Under the pieces are notes generated by a model. It saw nothing but the letters and a program-made list of their open reading frames with translations, searched no databases and was not told where the DNA came from. From Endotrypanum monterogeii (lineage: Eukaryota > Euglenozoa > Kinetoplastea > Trypanosomatida > Trypanosomatidae): a stretch of DNA of 43,289 nucleotides. Shown piece by piece: positions 1-9,470 of this stretch; position 1 is the first letter of the stretch; each line of letters begins with the position of its first letter. The translations under genes and the position numbers were made by a program. The DNA is taken from contig CM007320.1 of assembly GCA_000333855.2 (NCBI GenBank), forward strand, positions 53,310 to 96,598, given 5' to 3'.

Positions 1-236
1 TAGTGCATAGAGATGGCGGTCCACTTGATCGTGATACCACGCGCAATCTCATCCGCGCGCGTATCCATAATACGCTTGTCGCCAGCCTCCTCCATCTTGA
101 TGATACCGGCGGCACCAACAAGAGAGTCGGACAGGGTCGACTTGCCGTGGTCGACGTGCGCAATCACGGACATGTTCCGGATCTGCTCCGGGAAGTCCAT
201 CAGCTCACGGACCTGATCGACGGTAAAGTTCACCAT
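1..236 (-). CDS. EF2: Elongation factor 2, N-terminal part (cut by window edge)
   Basis: This is the first 78 codons of translation elongation factor 2, the cytosolic GTPase that translocates the ribosome. The protein starts [18 protein letters not shown] and carries the G1/P-loop AHVDHGKST at residues 26-34. It then runs through the switch I region RGITIK at residues 66-71, with the conserved G2 threonine. The 3' end lies outside the window. The ATG at 236 follows a long C/T-rich tract on the coding strand and a first downstream AG near 266, giving a 5' UTR of about 30 nt. One oddity is codon 72 (bases 21-23), which reads TGG (Trp) where eukaryotic EF2 has Ser in ITIKSTAIS. Identification is very secure; the W72 call is discussed as a finding. 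Confidence 0.95.
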   Translation of the reverse strand, partial: MVNFTVDQVRELMDFPEQIRNMSVIAHVDHGKSTLSDSLVGAAGIIKMEEAGDKRIMDTRADEIARGITIKWTAISMH

Positions 237-430
237 TTTTAGCTGTTAACACTTGCTTGCGTTCACTGCACGTAGCGCACACGCCGTCGTCAGGGAGGGA
301 GAGGGGAAGGAGTAGCCATGTGTGAAGAAGAAAGAGGGCGGGAAGGAACAAGGGGGGGGGGAAGAGGGACAGGAAGATGAGGGGAAAAGTAGGAGGATCG
401 CTAGTAATTACATGGTGAACCAGTCGAAAG
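237..430 (-). promoter_or_regulatory. Trans-splice signal for EF2 (polypyrimidine tract and AG near 266)
   Basis: On the coding strand, bases 395 down to 293 are almost entirely C and T, including a C10 run. The first AG dinucleotide after this tract is at about 267-266, within GTGCAG. This matches the known trypanosomatid spliced-leader acceptor layout. The exact site is predicted by eye. Confidence 0.6.
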
Positions 431-660
431 GGGTGTGTCGATCTATGTGTAGCTTCGTCGTGGGGTCACGGTGAAGTGAAAACACCGATAAATATTCTTG
501 TCTGAAGTGTGTTTTCCTGTGACGTCATTTCGCTGGTGTTTTCGAGTTGGGGAGACCATCAGAGTTGCAGGGGGGAAGGCTACAAAGAATCAGTTTGTAC
601 CGCTTGGTGGAGATGTTGGGGCGAATGTTTGTGGGGCCATGTACTAAGTGGCGGCTCTAC
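431..660. other. Spacer between IMP-type peptidase and EF2
   Basis: No supported gene. Short open frames on the plus strand are antisense or purine-rich noise. It would hold the 3' UTR and polyadenylation region of the upstream signal peptidase gene. Confidence 0.5.
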
Positions 661-1350
661 TCAAGACGGGGACTTCGAAGGTGGCAGGGAGACCCTCTGA
701 TTACCCGGGGGAGGTTGAAGTTTGTGGGGTATGGGCCAGATAGTGGCGAGTACCAACCCCCGAATGCACTCTACTGGCACCGGGCCACATCGACGAGAGT
801 CGAAGCTCGCAGATTTGTTATCGCCCTCTAACCAGATCCAAGCGGAAGGGTTAGGGACGCGGTCGATGCAGGTGTCCCACTCTTTTGAACGAATTGCATG
901 ACGACTGACATAGTCAAAGTAGGCGTTTTCGCTTTCCGCCACGGTACTTATTGCATCGAAGGGCATGCCGATATCATCTGTATCCTGTTCGACGGGCAAG
1001 CAGTACCGTGGGGGCAAGACATCAACGTAGTGATCTCGGCCCCATGTCTCTGCCTCAGCCTTACTAGTGGTGCACTTCACAACCCTCTTGCAAACTGAGA
1101 GACTGTCGGACACCTTCACGACAACGACGTCGCTTATCTTCACGAGTGGGAGATGGAACCAAGAACGTATTTGAAGCAAACTATAAGGGAGCAAAAGAAT
1201 GTACTCACCGGGGTGCAGCGTTGGCATCATCGACACGCCCTTCACCACACAGCTCACATCACAGTTCCACCCAATGAACACGCCGAGGAGTATATATGGA
1301 ACGTCTCTGCACCAGGAACAGCGAAGCGCCGACCACCACTGCCGACACAT
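661..1350 (-). CDS. Mitochondrial inner-membrane signal peptidase (IMP, S26 family)
   Basis: Product of 229 aa from the first true ATG at 1350; the frame is open further upstream but only from a GTG. Type I signal peptidases of family S26 cut presequences with a Ser-Lys dyad. The nucleophile box GVSMMPTL puts Ser at residue 40, and the general-base box SVCKRVVK puts Lys at about residue 88. The C-terminal box WLEGDNKSASFDSRRCGPVP matches the family's GDN-x-DSR-x-GPV signature. A hydrophobic stretch (residues 18-28, YILLGVFIGW) precedes the nucleophile and would anchor the protein in the mitochondrial inner membrane, as in IMP1/IMP2. Whether it is IMP1 or IMP2 cannot be decided here. The segment between Lys and the C box is longer than in yeast. 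No AG lies between the T-rich stretch at 1376-1389 and this ATG, so the splice acceptor is probably farther upstream, near 1484. Confidence 0.87.
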   Translation of the reverse strand: MCRQWWSALRCSWCRDVPYILLGVFIGWNCDVSCVVKGVSMMPTLHPGEYILLLPYSLLQIRSWFHLPLVKISDVVVVKVSDSLSVCKRVVKCTTSKAEAETWGRDHYVDVLPPRYCLPVEQDTDDIGMPFDAISTVAESENAYFDYVSRHAIRSKEWDTCIDRVPNPSAWIWLEGDNKSASFDSRRCGPVPVECIRGLVLATIWPIPHKLQPPPGNQRVSLPPSKSPS

Positions 1351-3740
1351 TTTAGCAAGCACGTGATGTAGCAAAAACAAAAAAAAAAGTGTTGTGAAGA
1401 GCGGTGAAAGCGCAAATGACTGTCTCGAAAAATAAATTATGGTCACCGTTGACTGCTGAAGCTGCTCGTTCTACGATAAGAACCTGAGCCAGGGCGAAGT
1501 GAAGTGGAGTGCAGTGCAGTGCAGTGGAGTTATTTGAAGGAACGTTTCTCGTTGGATCTGCTTCCTGATGCTATAGGTTGTTTCATTGGTACACGCTCAC
1601 ATTAGCAGGTACTGCCAAGAGGGGAAGGGAGACCTCACAAAGAGCGAAGAAGCAATTTTCTTCAGCAAAGCAAACCTATCTGAGGAAACTATCGACTGCA
1701 CGGAATGTTGGGCTTCGTTGCAGTGTCTCTGATCTAGAATCAAGCGGGCGTCACCACAGCACTGTGTCGGAGGGGCCTGGCGATCACAAAACGAAATAGT
1801 GTTCAGGGAGTGACGATGGTAGTGTAGAGTGAAAGACACCCTGCTGACTTAGTCGCTCCTCTCGCCGATCTGAAGAAGTGTCGCTAAGCTCTTCACGGGT
1901 GGGAAAGAATTGTCAGCTAACGCGGATGCACATGCGAGAGCCTCACATAGCCATCAGTAAAGAAACGAGTGGAGTAGAGGGCATGATATGGAGGCGCACC
2001 TGGAAATGACAACCATTTGTGAAAAGTAGCATCAGTGACGACGTAAATAGGAGAGCCGACACAAGAGCGGCTGCAACGAGAACGTTTCCGATTTCGCTTA
2101 AATCGCTGATGTGTTTTCCCACGCCGCATCAGCATGTCACTCCACATGTCAGCCAGAGGCACCCACGTTTCGAAGAGGAATCATCGGAATCCGTCAGTGA
2201 TTAAATCGGGTCGTGTACAGGTGCACTGAATTTTGTGTTGGTCGGCGCGCATCCCTCACCCCAGTGTCCTGAAGATTTAATTGTGCAAGTGTGAAGGACG
2301 AAGACAGCACAAATGGAGTCCACTGCGCAATTCTCTCCCGTCATCCACATTCCCGAATAAAGCACACTATATACATGCAGACCCAGTCACATGTGAGTCA
2401 CCTGCATGTTTTGATGTCAGTCGACATGAGCATTGCTGAGGTGATATGATACGTGTGCGTGCAACACACAGAAAGAGTCGGCTACCTGCGGCACTGAGAA
2501 GGGTGGAAAAGATCACAGCACTCATCCCTTGAGAAGTTAAATGACAGAGGTCTTCACAAGATGAGCAACCTGTGCACGAACACAAACCACAGATGAGGGG
2601 GAAGGAACCAAGATGTTAAGCGCGTAAAGCACCACCCTGATAACTCTTTTTATTGATGATTGCGGCTCGCCGACTGTGACCCCGCTCCCCTCCCCTTCAT
2701 CGCCTGCCAAATAATATAGTGGAGCAGAATCTCAACGAAGGAAAGGAGGAAAGACGTAACCGGTGAGTCATCAAGCATCACCCGACTACACATCGCCTGA
2801 GGAGCGAAGACATAGATCAAAAAAAAAATGGATAGAACCAGAAAAGAGCACAGCGGCAGTCCGGCGGAATGTACAAACGAAAAAAGGCGGAGTGAGGCCT
2901 CCAGCGACCTCGCTACCCATTCCACGTTTCACCTCCAACAGGCCTTTCCAAGGAAGCGAGGGTTCGGTGAACCGCATCGGCTAAGCAACCACTACTGCTT
3001 TTTTTTTCCATAGTTCCTCGCTCTGCAACATTGGTGCTCTGGCTAAAAACCAGACGCAAGGTGCGCACTTTCCCGTTTTTCTACCCGTCATACCGACCTC
3101 GACAAGCCAGCCTTGCATAAAGGCGTAGGGACACCGCTGAAGTGCGTACGTGCGAGCCTCACCTAAACAAGAGCTGAGTACCAGAAGGTACTCTTATGAC
3201 GAAAGACTGAAGGCATCCAAACGATTACCTTTCTCATGAAGAAATAGAGATGGCGCCTCACTTCAGTGGTAAGCGTTTTTTTTTCATAAAAATACTCCTC
3301 TTGCGCTGATTCACCTGCTGATCGCAGCAGATGTGCCTTTTTGTCGACCTCATTGATATCATAACAGCCTCGCTATCCGTTGCATGCGCCCGCCAGTCGC
3401 GAAAGCCTCATATCAATGACGTAGCGCTACCTCGCCGCTACACAAGCCCCTCTTAACTTTTCTTTTCACTCAACGGTGCCGCGGTGTAACAAATAAACGC
3501 TCCACCACGGACGTACACTCAGTATCGCGGTGCTCGTGTTGCCAAGCACATCTCAGTGACAAGAAGTGTGCGATGTGAAACCGCCAGACAGAAACGGCGA
3601 TTGCAGAGTAATGAAGAGGACTCACCCGCAACACACAAAGCGGTGATGTGACGCCACAAGCGAGTCGGCAATCTACAATTTCCTTCATTAGACTACAGAG
3701 CCATCCCGAAAAATATATATATTTGAGGCCGCCTCGACGC
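1351..3740. other. Long intergenic region, no supported gene
   Basis: About 2.4 kb without a convincing gene on either strand. The open frames are short and several begin at non-ATG codons. It contains a small tandem stretch of GTGCA/GTGGA units at about 1500-1530, an A-rich tract at 2820-2828, and T-rich stretches at 2998-3008 and 3276-3284. It presumably includes the 5' UTR and splice signals of the IMP gene and the distal 3' UTR of the SET gene. A frame at 1917-2120 looks mildly protein-like but has no supporting features. Confidence 0.45.
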
Positions 3741-3757
3741 CGTGTTCTGCGCGAAGT

Positions 3758-4066
3758 CAGACGATCATCATCTCGCTGCCGATGCTTAGTTTCGATAGGT
3801 GGTGGGGATCGGGTGCCCACGCTGTCGAAGGACAGTGCTATGTGCCGCTGGCAATGTCAGTTGCCCGGGGCCTGAGTCGGGCTCGCATCGAGCCACTGAA
3901 GACGTCTGTACCACCTATACCTCACGCGTGGCTGTGAGAGCACCTGCAGCGTATCTCACACAGACTCGACTGCTCGCTGGCGATGCCCCTGCTGAGGCGA
4001 CGAGGTCGGCGTTGCTGGAGGGTGCATCTACGGCTGCTATGACTCGACGCGGTGGGCGTGTGGCAG
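3758..4066 (+). repeat. 309-bp dispersed repeat, copy 1 (inverted relative to copy 2)
   Basis: This segment matches the reverse complement of 9162-9470 over the same length. I noticed only one substitution, a T in GAGTCGGG here against C in the other copy. Weaker similarity extends on both sides: the upstream GTTCTGCG-like stretch near 3744, and a downstream G-run followed by TTGAACTCTC and TGATGCGGGGG to about 4112. It lies in the 3' flank of the SET gene, antisense to transcription. Both copies carry an open frame that would encode about 85 aa (VGIGCPRCRRTVLCAAGNV...), but it has no recognised domain. A SIDER-type degenerate retroposon is a reasonable candidate; this is not proven. Confidence 0.9.
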
Positions 4067-4112
4067 AAAGGGGGGGGGGATTGAACTCTCCCATGATGCG
4101 GGGGGGGAACGG

Positions 4113-4829
4113 AGACGTTGACCACTAAGAAGAAAAAAGCAGAGCTGTGATTCTGTGGTTGCTCATATAGGGGAAGGGTGAGGGGCGTATAGCACATCGG
4201 GAAACAAAGAAGAAGCGCAGCCATCGTACATGAAAAGGATGGAGATAAGGGAAAAAAAGATGGGAGAGGGGGAGCAGTGATAGGAATCTACATAGTGATC
4301 GACTGCACTGGTCTGGCTAACGCCGCTTGAGCGCATTGCCTGTGCCTTGGCGGAGATACACGATTCCCCCCCCCCGCCACTCGGTGCTGGGAGGCGTCAA
4401 TGCGAGCTCTGCACTTTGAGCACTATTTTGGAATGAACTCAAATCCAAATGTCTGTTGAGCCTGCCCCAGGGAGGGTTAGAGCTGCAAAAAAAAAAAAAA
4501 AACTTGACTGATCCACGTTAACTACAACGAGCACGCGAGAAAATAGGACGCAACCACCCAAAGCGGGAGGCCGACACCCGCCAACACGGGAACGAGAGGC
4601 AGATGCGTAGACGGCCCTTGCGCAAAACATTGACGCACAAGGGAGCGCCGATCCCCCTCTGGAAAACATGTTTTGTGTGCCGTCGTAGGGAATTGACAAG
4701 CTTACTCTGCCCAACCCCTCCGCTCAGTTCCTCAGAGACAGGAGGCACCGTGCCCAATCCGCACAAGTTCCCTTCTCTAGACCGTCCAGGACCGCTCGTG
4801 GGAGCTGCAGTGCCCCATCCGTAATGCAT
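4113..4829. other. 3' flank of the SET gene
   Basis: No gene supported. It holds a 17-base A-run at about 4486-4502 and C- and G-homopolymers at about 4364-4375. Minus-strand open frames of about 90-100 codons here lack homology cues and appear to be spacer noise. Confidence 0.45.
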
Positions 4830-6251
4830 TCAGGGAAAGAGAGGTTTCACTGGAGGTGGCACCTTTCGCAGCCATGAGTGCTCGCCGTATTTGGCGAGTG
4901 ATTCGGCATCGGAGGTGATTGACCCACGACAACAATCCTCGCCACACAGGCACTGGAAGGGCTTCATCGTCCCGTCGCAGAACGTAGCATAGTCCATGCT
5001 AAGGCACTCACCAGCCGCAATGTCACGCGCCGCGATGACATTTAGGGAATGTGGTGCGGCGAACGTGCAGTTGGGGTTGCAGGAGTGATTAATGGGCCGC
5101 CACCGCTGCGGATCATCCTCCCAGATTGCGTACAGGTGGCCATCGGAGTCCAGTGGCCACGCGTACTCTGTGAAGGTCTTCTTGAGCGGGTCGTCCCAGT
5201 ACTTTTCCACGTGAGGACGCGTTACTAACGCAAAGCTACGGCACTCATCTTCGAAGACCACGTCACCCTTGCGAAGGGCCTTGGAAGCACACAAGTGGTA
5301 CCCTTTGCGAGAGTCCTCGTGCAATCGAATTTGGTACGTCGGAGCTGGGTGACACATTCTCACATCCGCAAAGAGCGATGCAACTAACTCGGATGCAACA
5401 CGTGGATTCGACAACAATTTGGGGGCATGTTCTTGCCCCATAAAGTGGAAGAGGGGAGGGTTCAACAAAATATCTTCAAAGCACCACTTGGCGGGCTCCT
5501 CTCTCGTCATGTTGAGAGTCAAAGAGGCCATGCCGCAGCCGTGCAAGACGTACCGACTAACCGCTGCCCCACAGCGCTGCACAGCCTCCTCTGTACATGC
5601 AGACCACAGCGGCACCGCAGGAGTGGTTTCTAAAGGAATGGCAACCGCAGCTCCCTTGATCGATCCGCCCGCAACCAGGACTCGCACCGCACTCTGTTTT
5701 GAGGCGTTCACCTCCCACGTGACAATTTTTCCATTTTCATGGAAGGCACGTTGCAGAGTCACTTCGACATCTTTTTGTACCTCACAGCAGCCACAGTAAA
5801 GCCCAAGGAGCCCACAAGCATTGCGAATCTGTATCGGAGCCTTGAGCCGCTGCGCGGCGCGCCTCGCTGCTTCCATGGAGTCCACAATCGCAAATGGTGG
5901 GAGGGGCACCTCCGCGTAGGAGAGCATCATCAAAAGCATGTCAAAGGGATAGTTGAGAGTTGCAGCACGGCAACCCGTGTAGGGTAGCGAGGAGTGGTGA
6001 AGAAACAGTGTCACAAGTGAGGAAGTGATGCCCCCGTTGGCTTGGTGAGATCTGTCTGCGCAGAGATTTACAACGGCCATGTAGGTGGATGGTGCTGCGG
6101 CATAGATGCACTGCACGGCGCTTTGCAGCTGGCTCATGTCCGTCACGGTGAAAAAATCACATGAGTGGGGGCAGACACGCTGGAAATCCTCCAGCTGCTC
6201 CGCCTTTGCCGTCCCGTCGTGCACGACAGCAACGCGCTTCTCCACAGACAT
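4830..6251 (-). CDS. ATP-grasp-like / SET-domain fusion protein
   Basis: Product of 473 aa starting MSVEKRVAVV; the open frame continues upstream only through a CA-repeat and polypyrimidine leader. The C-terminal part (about residues 305-446) is a SET domain. It has RPINHSCNPNC at 385-395, a catalytic-type Tyr421 in SMDYATF, and a post-SET CLCGEDCCRG cysteine cluster at 434-443. SET proteins transfer methyl from SAM to lysines. The N-terminal 300 residues resemble the D-Ala-D-Ala ligase ATP-grasp fold. MAVVNLCAD at 58-66, SLPYTGCRAATL at 88-99, VPLPPFAIV at 115-123 and the terminal WCFEDILLNPPL at 256-267 follow the ligase pattern NLCEG, IPYTG, IPTPPF, EINxxPG. Several expected nucleotide-binding residues look altered, so this half may bind rather than catalyse. 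The SET assignment is secure; the ATP-grasp relation is by motif order only. Confidence 0.85.
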   Translation of the reverse strand: MSVEKRVAVVHDGTAKAEQLEDFQRVCPHSCDFFTVTDMSQLQSAVQCIYAAAPSTYMAVVNLCADRSHQANGGITSSLVTLFLHHSSLPYTGCRAATLNYPFDMLLMMLSYAEVPLPPFAIVDSMEAARRAAQRLKAPIQIRNACGLLGLYCGCCEVQKDVEVTLQRAFHENGKIVTWEVNASKQSAVRVLVAGGSIKGAAVAIPLETTPAVPLWSACTEEAVQRCGAAVSRYVLHGCGMASLTLNMTREEPAKWCFEDILLNPPLFHFMGQEHAPKLLSNPRVASELVASLFADVRMCHPAPTYQIRLHEDSRKGYHLCASKALRKGDVVFEDECRSFALVTRPHVEKYWDDPLKKTFTEYAWPLDSDGHLYAIWEDDPQRWRPINHSCNPNCTFAAPHSLNVIAARDIAAGECLSMDYATFCDGTMKPFQCLCGEDCCRGSITSDAESLAKYGEHSWLRKVPPPVKPLFP

Positions 6252-6378
6252 CCGCTGTGGAACAAATTCCCACTTTTTTTTTTTTGCGGGTGTCGCTTCA
6301 CAGCTGCGTGTTGCTTTCCTTTCTTGCTTCCCCGTCGTTTTGAGGCGTACAGCGGAAGGCAGCAACTGAAATGCAGCA

Positions 6379-6396
6379 CTGCGATGGAAAAAAAAA
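6379..6396 (-). promoter_or_regulatory. Trans-splice acceptor candidate for the SET gene
   Basis: On the coding strand a run of nine T followed by CCATCGCAG places an AG at 6380-6379, about 128 nt upstream of the ATG at 6251. Layout fits a trypanosomatid spliced-leader acceptor; predicted by eye. Confidence 0.45.
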
Positions 6397-6486
6397 TCCG
6401 ATAAGACAAAGCGTGCCTTCAGTGACCCCAGGATGCCTTTCCACCTAGCACTCGAATGTAGATGCGGCTTTGTATCTATATGTTTG

Positions 6487-6488
<2 letters not shown>

Positions 6489-6528
<40 letters not shown>
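6489..6528. repeat. (TG)20 microsatellite upstream of the SET gene
   Basis: Uninterrupted TG dinucleotides on the plus strand, reading (CA)20 on the coding strand. It sits about 240 nt upstream of the SET start codon and upstream of the predicted splice acceptor. Confidence 0.97.
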
Positions 6529-6529
<1 letters not shown>

Positions 6530-8020
6530 CTGATTGGGCAAGTGGGTGTGACTGCACGTGCGTGTCTGAGTGTGTGGGTGTGTGGACGTCTCCTTAGTAA
6601 AAGATTGACCGTGTATACACACGGTAGGCGTATTCCCAACGGAAGAAGACGTGGCTTGCAGTCAAAAAGAGAGACGAATCCTAGTCAAAGGAGGTGCGCC
6701 AAGTAGGGAAGCAAAAGGAGGAGGAAGTGCGGGCAGGGGGGAGACTTGGCATGGGATGCCACAAGAGATCCCGCACCTTCACCGCCGCAATCTAAAAACG
6801 TCGCTCTTTTTTTTTCACGGTGTTGTATTACATCTCTGTTGTTGATTAGCGCATTGTACGCTTTGTACGAGGCGGTTGTCTCTGACACTTGGTGGACGCT
6901 GAGCGAAGCAAAAGCAATGCGATAATAGGAGTAGAGGAGAACAGCAAAAATGTCCCACTGCAAATTTCAAAAAGGAAGCGCCGAGGTGATGATCACTTAA
7001 TCAGTGTGAGATGGCTTGGTGAATGCGGAGGGGCCCATGCTGGGTAGTGAATCGATTTTGAAAATAGTAGAAGGCGGGAACAGAAGGGGGGGGGACACTA
7101 CGTCAGCATGAGTGCTGCGTGTGTGTCCGCCAACGGTGGTGTGGTCGTGAGGTGTACGGATGAGAGCACCAAGAAGGGGAACATATAACTGGGGAAGGGT
7201 CGCCTCTGCGCCACAGAAGCAATGGGGGAGAAGAGGAGAAGAGATTTTCCAGGGCGGTGGTAGCAGGGTGAGGAGAAGAGGAACCGCAAAGGCAACAGAA
7301 ACACTAGATGGGAGTCTGGCAAGGGAGGGCACCAGTGACGAACAATATAGGGGCGTTGTGTGCGCGCAAAGAGAGGGATGGAGATATGGGCACGAGAAAT
7401 GGAGGTCCCCTTCTCGGAAAGCCATCACCCCTAGTGGATCAGAAAAAAAAATACTAAATTTTCAGCGGCATCAACAAAAAGAGATGTCTTCGAAGAAACA
7501 GAAAGGCGAGTGAGCACCCGCTCCACTATTTCCCTGCGCGCCGCATCGAAAATTACGAGGGGGGAGCTGCTTCATCGGCGCTATCGAATCGACTCAGTAG
7601 CCTTCCTTTTGGGGGGGAAGCGACGAAAGCACCACTCGCCCTCCCCCCTACCAACCTTTTTTCCTCACGCACCTCCGTAAATCCCGCGCTCGCTGTCCAA
7701 CTGGAGTGGGCTTCTCTGCATGTATGTTTGCAGAGATGTTGACGGAGGTAGTGACGCGCCTGTCACGGCAAACGTGGAATACAAGGGCACAAGAGTTCTG
7801 CACGGATGGCAGTCCTCGTGTCGTTGAAAAGGAAGAGAGAAGGCACACGCCAGCACAGCGACGACCTCCTCAACTCTCCCAAGTTCTTTCCACCCGCTTG
7901 AGGAGGTCTTGGTACGTGTATTGGTCTCGTCCGTTGTGCCCTACCCCCTCGCCATCGACAAGAACCAAGCCGCGCTCCCCCTGGGCAAGCGCACACCGCG
8001 TTCGCCATTGCAAAGCAGGC
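6529..8020. other. Intergenic region between DPMS and SET genes
   Basis: No supported gene. The coding strand is strongly pyrimidine-rich (about 7080-7480), so the long minus-strand frame at 6997-7428 encodes a Pro/Leu/Ser-rich, low-information product and is rejected. A plus-strand frame starting at 7706 runs antisense into DPMS and is also rejected. Confidence 0.5.
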
Positions 8021-8809
8021 CTAGAAGAAAAAACGACACAAAACAGTCATAAGATACAGGACCAGCATCATGGAAACCACGAGAAACACGTAGAAGAGAG
8101 GGCCTACCTTGTACACGTACAGAGCGTGAAGATGCTGGAGGTAATTCAGAATAACCTTTCCCGTCAGCTTAGACTCACCATAAGTACGTGTCGCGAAGTT
8201 GAAGCCCACCTCTCGATAGCACCGCACGCGACACTTCACAAACAACTCGAGTGCGATCTTGTACCCAATCGGGTTCACCTCACGGGCGTGCTCCCTAAAG
8301 GCGGCATCGCGAATCCCGAAGAAGCCCGACATGGGATCGGAAAGTGTTGTAAGAGGCCGAGCCAGCAGACGCGCGCCACAGGAAATCAGGCGACGGTGCA
8401 CCGGCCAGTTCTTGTCGATCTCGATGCCAGCACCATAGCGCGTACCGCAGACGAACTCCACACCATTGTAGCTAAGCGCTTTGAAAAGGGCTGGCACAGA
8501 CTCTGGCGGATGCTGTAGGTCAGCGTCCATCACAATTTTGTAGGCACCGGTGGTATGACGCAGACCGTGGATGACGGCGCTGCTGAGACCCCTCTCTTCG
8601 GTACGAACGCTGATACGCACGTTGAAGCCCTCCTGGCTCAGCTTCTCAATGACTTCTCGGGAACCGTCACGCGAGTTGTCATCCACAATAAGCATCTCGA
8701 CAGACTGCGTGGGGATCCCCTGGTTCTCCAACGCAGCGAAAACGCGGCGGGTCAGCGGCTCCAAGTTGCCGCACTCCTTGTAAGCGGGAACGATGATTGA
8801 GTACTGCAT
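8021..8809 (-). CDS. DPM1: Dolichol-phosphate mannosyltransferase (DPM synthase)
   Basis: Product of 262 aa starting MQYSIIVPAYKECGN, close to the usual length of trypanosomatid DPMS. It is a GT2-family enzyme that moves mannose from GDP-mannose to dolichol phosphate on the cytosolic face of the ER. The product, Dol-P-Man, feeds GPI anchors and related glycans. Visible motifs are IIVPAYKE, the nucleotide site IVDDNSRDGS, the metal-binding DAD in MDADLQHPP, and YGESKLTGK. A single C-terminal membrane segment (about residues 235-258, PLFYVFLVVSMMLVLYLMTV) resembles the yeast Dpm1 type, which works without separate DPM2/DPM3 anchors. The ATG at 8809 is preferred because family similarity begins exactly there, although the frame is open upstream. 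Confidence 0.95.
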   Translation of the reverse strand: MQYSIIVPAYKECGNLEPLTRRVFAALENQGIPTQSVEMLIVDDNSRDGSREVIEKLSQEGFNVRISVRTEERGLSSAVIHGLRHTTGAYKIVMDADLQHPPESVPALFKALSYNGVEFVCGTRYGAGIEIDKNWPVHRRLISCGARLLARPLTTLSDPMSGFFGIRDAAFREHAREVNPIGYKIALELFVKCRVRCYREVGFNFATRTYGESKLTGKVILNYLQHLHALYVYKVGPLFYVFLVVSMMLVLYLMTVLCRFFF

Positions 8810-9161
8810 GTTTCCCGCTGATCGAGGATACGGCAGATCACAGAAAAGTGCGGATACACTAATGGGAAAAGCAAGCAGGTACACAGTGGCACGAACAATT
8901 GATGATATGCGGCACAGGGGAGCAAGTGAGGGTTCTGAGGATTTAAAAACGTGGGCAGCCCTGGAAGAAAAACAAAAGAGAGCGTTGAAGAAAGTCGACA
9001 GATCTTTACTGCTAAAATGGCATGATGACTGACAAGTGGACAAAATTTGTGCACCTCACGGACAGCAGACCGCGCGCTATCCCTTCTCTTACGCTTGCCC
9101 GTTCCACCCCCGCATCATGAGAGAGTTCAACCCCCCCCCCACGCCACGCCACTTCCACTGC
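8810..9161. other. 5' flank of DPMS up to repeat copy 2
   Basis: No gene. The coding strand offers a mixed pyrimidine stretch and an AG at about 8819-8818, ten bases from the DPMS ATG, as a possible splice acceptor. A C10 run at 9131-9140 and the degenerate end of the inverted repeat (from about 9095) occupy the right part. Confidence 0.4.
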
Positions 9162-9470
9162 CTGCCACACGCCCACCGCGTCGAGTCATAGCAGCCGTAG
9201 ATGCACCCTCCAGCAACGCCGACCTCGTCGCCTCAGCAGGGGCATCGCCAGCGAGCAGTCGAGTCTGTGTGAGATACGCTGCAGGTGCTCTCACAGCCAC
9301 GCGTGAGGTATAGGTGGTACAGACGTCTTCAGTGGCTCGATGCGAGCCCGGCTCAGGCCCCGGGCAACTGACATTGCCAGCGGCACATAGCACTGTCCTT
9401 CGACAGCGTGGGCACCCGATCCCCACCACCTATCGAAACTAAGCATCGGCAGCGAGATGATGATCGTCTG
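9162..9470 (-). repeat. 309-bp dispersed repeat, copy 2 (inverted relative to copy 1)
   Basis: Nearly identical to 3758-4066 in reverse orientation, with the same length and one substitution seen. Flanking similarity continues through a C-run and GAGAGAGTTCAA on the left, and through CCGCAGAACAGGGC on the right. It lies in the 3' flank of the FKBP gene, in the sense direction of transcription, while copy 1 is antisense. The two copies enclose about 5.1 kb with the SET and DPMS genes. Confidence 0.9.

Noticed and set aside
1917..2162. 81-codon minus-strand frame
   Set aside because: Begins at a non-ATG codon; no domain or length match.
3799..4128. Open frame inside the 309-bp repeat, also present in the inverted copy
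   Set aside because: Shared because the DNA is repeated; no domain, and on the strand opposite to transcription in copy 1.
6997..7428. 143-codon minus-strand frame
   Set aside because: Pro/Leu/Ser-rich translation of a polypyrimidine tract, typical of splice-signal regions.
7706..8518. 270-codon plus-strand frame
   Set aside because: Its right two-thirds is antisense to DPMS and the left part lies in pyrimidine-rich spacer; no family features.
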